From Candidatus Roizmanbacteria bacterium CG_4_9_14_0_8_um_filter_34_12 (lineage in GTDB: Bacteria; Patescibacteriota; Microgenomatia; UBA1406; GWC2-37-13), in the NCBI GenBank assembly GCA_002789465.1, contig PFTH01000080.1, positions 1-6,401 of the forward strand: a DNA stretch of 6,401 nt. Direction: 5' to 3'. The notes below the pieces were generated by a model. That model was not told the origin of the DNA and searched no databases. It worked only from the letters and a program-made list of their open reading frames with translations. Shown here in pieces: positions 5,852 through 6,401 of the stretch (positions within the stretch are counted from its first letter, which is position 1; every line of letters starts with the position of its first letter). A program made the position numbers and the translations under genes.

Positions 5852-6010
5852 GAAAATTTCAAAGATCAAAATCCAAATTTCAAATCAAATTTAAAACGCA
5901 AAGTTCCAAATACTAAAATGTTTTAGACATTTCTTATTAGGATATTTTATAGTTTAGGATTTAATTTTTTAGATTTTATTTGTGATTTGAAATTTTTAAT
6001 TTGAATTTTA
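5852..6010. repeat. Intergenic inverted-repeat hairpin between the MYG1-like gene and rpsU
   Basis: A perfect 13-base inverted pair is aaatttcaaatca (5875-5887) with tgatttgaaattt (5983-5995). Outside it, the aaaatttcaaa region (from 5854) pairs imperfectly with the tttgaatttta region (6000-6010). The centre holds a separate perfect 6-2-6 hairpin, ctaaaa-tg-ttttag (5913-5926). The whole spacer, 195 bases, is the largest in the window and holds no other gene. I see no clear promoter for rpsU in it, although one must lie here or upstream if rpsU has its own transcript. Confidence 0.65.
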
Positions 6011-6015
6011 TTTAT

Positions 6016-6025
6016 TAAGGAGGTG
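6016..6025 (+). promoter_or_regulatory. Extended Shine-Dalgarno sequence of rpsU
   Basis: taaggaggtg is a 10-base full complement of the usual 16S rRNA 3' tail, and its core AGGAGG (6018-6023) is ten bases before the ATG at 6034. It is the only recognisable Shine-Dalgarno in the window; none of the other seven starts has one. It sets the rpsU start and suggests a special mode of translation for this gene. Confidence 0.9.
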
Positions 6026-6033
6026 TTTTATTT

Positions 6034-6264
6034 ATGGTGGTTGCAAACCGCAAACAAAACGAATCAAAAGACAGTTTTTTTCGCAAATTCGGACGAGCAA
6101 TAATGGAAGAGAATCTTGTGGACGAAGTTCGAAAAAGACAGTATTACAAAAAACCATCTCTTAAGAAAAAAGAGGAGGAAAAAGAAAGGATGATAACTCG
6201 AAGTCGAAGACGACGTCAAGCAACACGAAGCTATTTTCGAAAGCCTTTTCGTAAAACAATATGA
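6034..6264 (+). CDS. rpsU: Small ribosomal subunit protein bS21
   Basis: bS21 is a small, very basic 30S protein that sits on the platform beside the 3' end of 16S rRNA and aids initiation. The 76-residue product has the family core: a first helix with FFRKFGRAIMEENLVDEVRKR (15-35) and the signature Y-Y-K-K-P-S at 37-42 followed by a lysine-glutamate helix. An Arg-rich tail (57-76) is within the variable range of the family. The start is fixed by the strong Shine-Dalgarno at 6016-6025. The stop TGA overlaps the ybeY start as ATGA (6261-6264), so the two are probably translationally coupled. In Bacteroidota, whose ribosomes hide the anti-Shine-Dalgarno with the help of bS21, rpsU genes are known to carry strong Shine-Dalgarno sequences as an autoregulatory device. 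The same pattern here suggests, but does not prove, a similar control. Confidence 0.92.
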   Translation: MVVANRKQNESKDSFFRKFGRAIMEENLVDEVRKRQYYKKPSLKKKEEEKERMITRSRRRRQATRSYFRKPFRKTI

Positions 6265-6401
6265 TTAACATCATTTCACCATCACGTTATAAAGTTAATC
6301 GCAAACAAATACGTAGTTTTGTTACGGATATTCTTGATTTAAATAAAATCATTTTACAAGAGCCACTTAATATTGTTTTTATCGGTCGCACAAAAATGCG
6401 T
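6261..6401 (+). CDS. ybeY: Endoribonuclease YbeY, N-terminal part, runs off the window
   Basis: The open frame starts at the ATG overlapping the rpsU stop and continues for 47 codons to the edge. It reads MINIISPSRYKVNRKQ at the N-terminus and LNIVFIGRTKMR at the end. The latter matches the conserved YbeY strand just before the usual (R)xLN motif. YbeY is a zinc-dependent single-strand endoribonuclease involved in 16S rRNA 3'-end maturation and 70S quality control. The catalytic HxxxHxxxxxH motif would lie downstream, outside the window, so activity cannot be judged. There is no Shine-Dalgarno of its own, and reinitiation after rpsU is likely. The identification rests on the short N-terminal pattern and on context. 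Confidence 0.72.
   Translation, partial: MINIISPSRYKVNRKQIRSFVTDILDLNKIILQEPLNIVFIGRTKMR

Noticed and set aside
518..6010. CRISPR array or insertion sequence as the source of the repeats
   Set aside because: The repeats are not evenly spaced identical units, there are no cas or transposase genes, and no target-site duplications can be seen.
6238..6251. Small hairpin cgaaa-gcct-tttcg at the end of rpsU
   Set aside because: Only five base pairs inside a coding region; too weak to call a regulatory element of ybeY.

Overview
The window looks like a piece of chromosome from a small-genome, AT-rich bacterium, most likely a member of the Patescibacteria (Candidate Phyla Radiation). This is inferred from a very short EF-Ts, an archaeal-type cytidylate kinase, compact housekeeping genes all on one strand, non-Shine-Dalgarno starts, and A/T-only hairpin spacers between genes. 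No rRNA or complete marker set is present, so the phylum is an inference. No in-frame TGA interrupts any gene and GGN codons serve glycine, so the standard bacterial code fits.

Layout, all on the + strand: tsf (EF-Ts, 62-517), frr (ribosome recycling factor, real start 659), rseP (site-2 membrane protease, 1358-2440), a cmk-like kinase (2483-3037), proS (prolyl-tRNA synthetase, 3166-4863), a MYG1-related putative metal-dependent hydrolase (5005-5838), rpsU (bS21, 6034-6264) and the 5' part of ybeY (6261 to the window edge). The first part is a pared-down version of the classical rpsB-tsf-pyrH-frr-...-rseP-proS locus: pyrH, dxr, uppS and cdsA are absent from the interval. Most products serve translation: elongation factor recycling, ribosome recycling, Pro-tRNA charging, a small-subunit protein and 16S rRNA 3'-end maturation.

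The spacers carry most of the unexplained structure. Four of the six that separate non-overlapping genes, plus a fifth cut by the left edge, hold long imperfect inverted repeats. Their left arms read CAAAT/TTCAAA-like and their right arms read TTTGAA/ATTTG-like. Two of them begin on the stop codon of the upstream gene. The two spacers without such a hairpin (before cmk and before proS) carry tight clusters of TATAAT boxes a few bases from the start codon, which suggests leaderless or near-leaderless transcripts.

Only one gene has a Shine-Dalgarno sequence: rpsU, with a 10-base full match to the usual 16S 3' tail. Its stop codon overlaps the ybeY start (ATGA). Because bS21 sits next to the 16S 3' end and YbeY helps form that end, this small operon may be autoregulated through the accessibility of the anti-Shine-Dalgarno sequence. 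This is the most interesting hypothesis in the window. No gap exceeds 300 bases, and I see no tRNA, rRNA, CRISPR array or insertion sequence.
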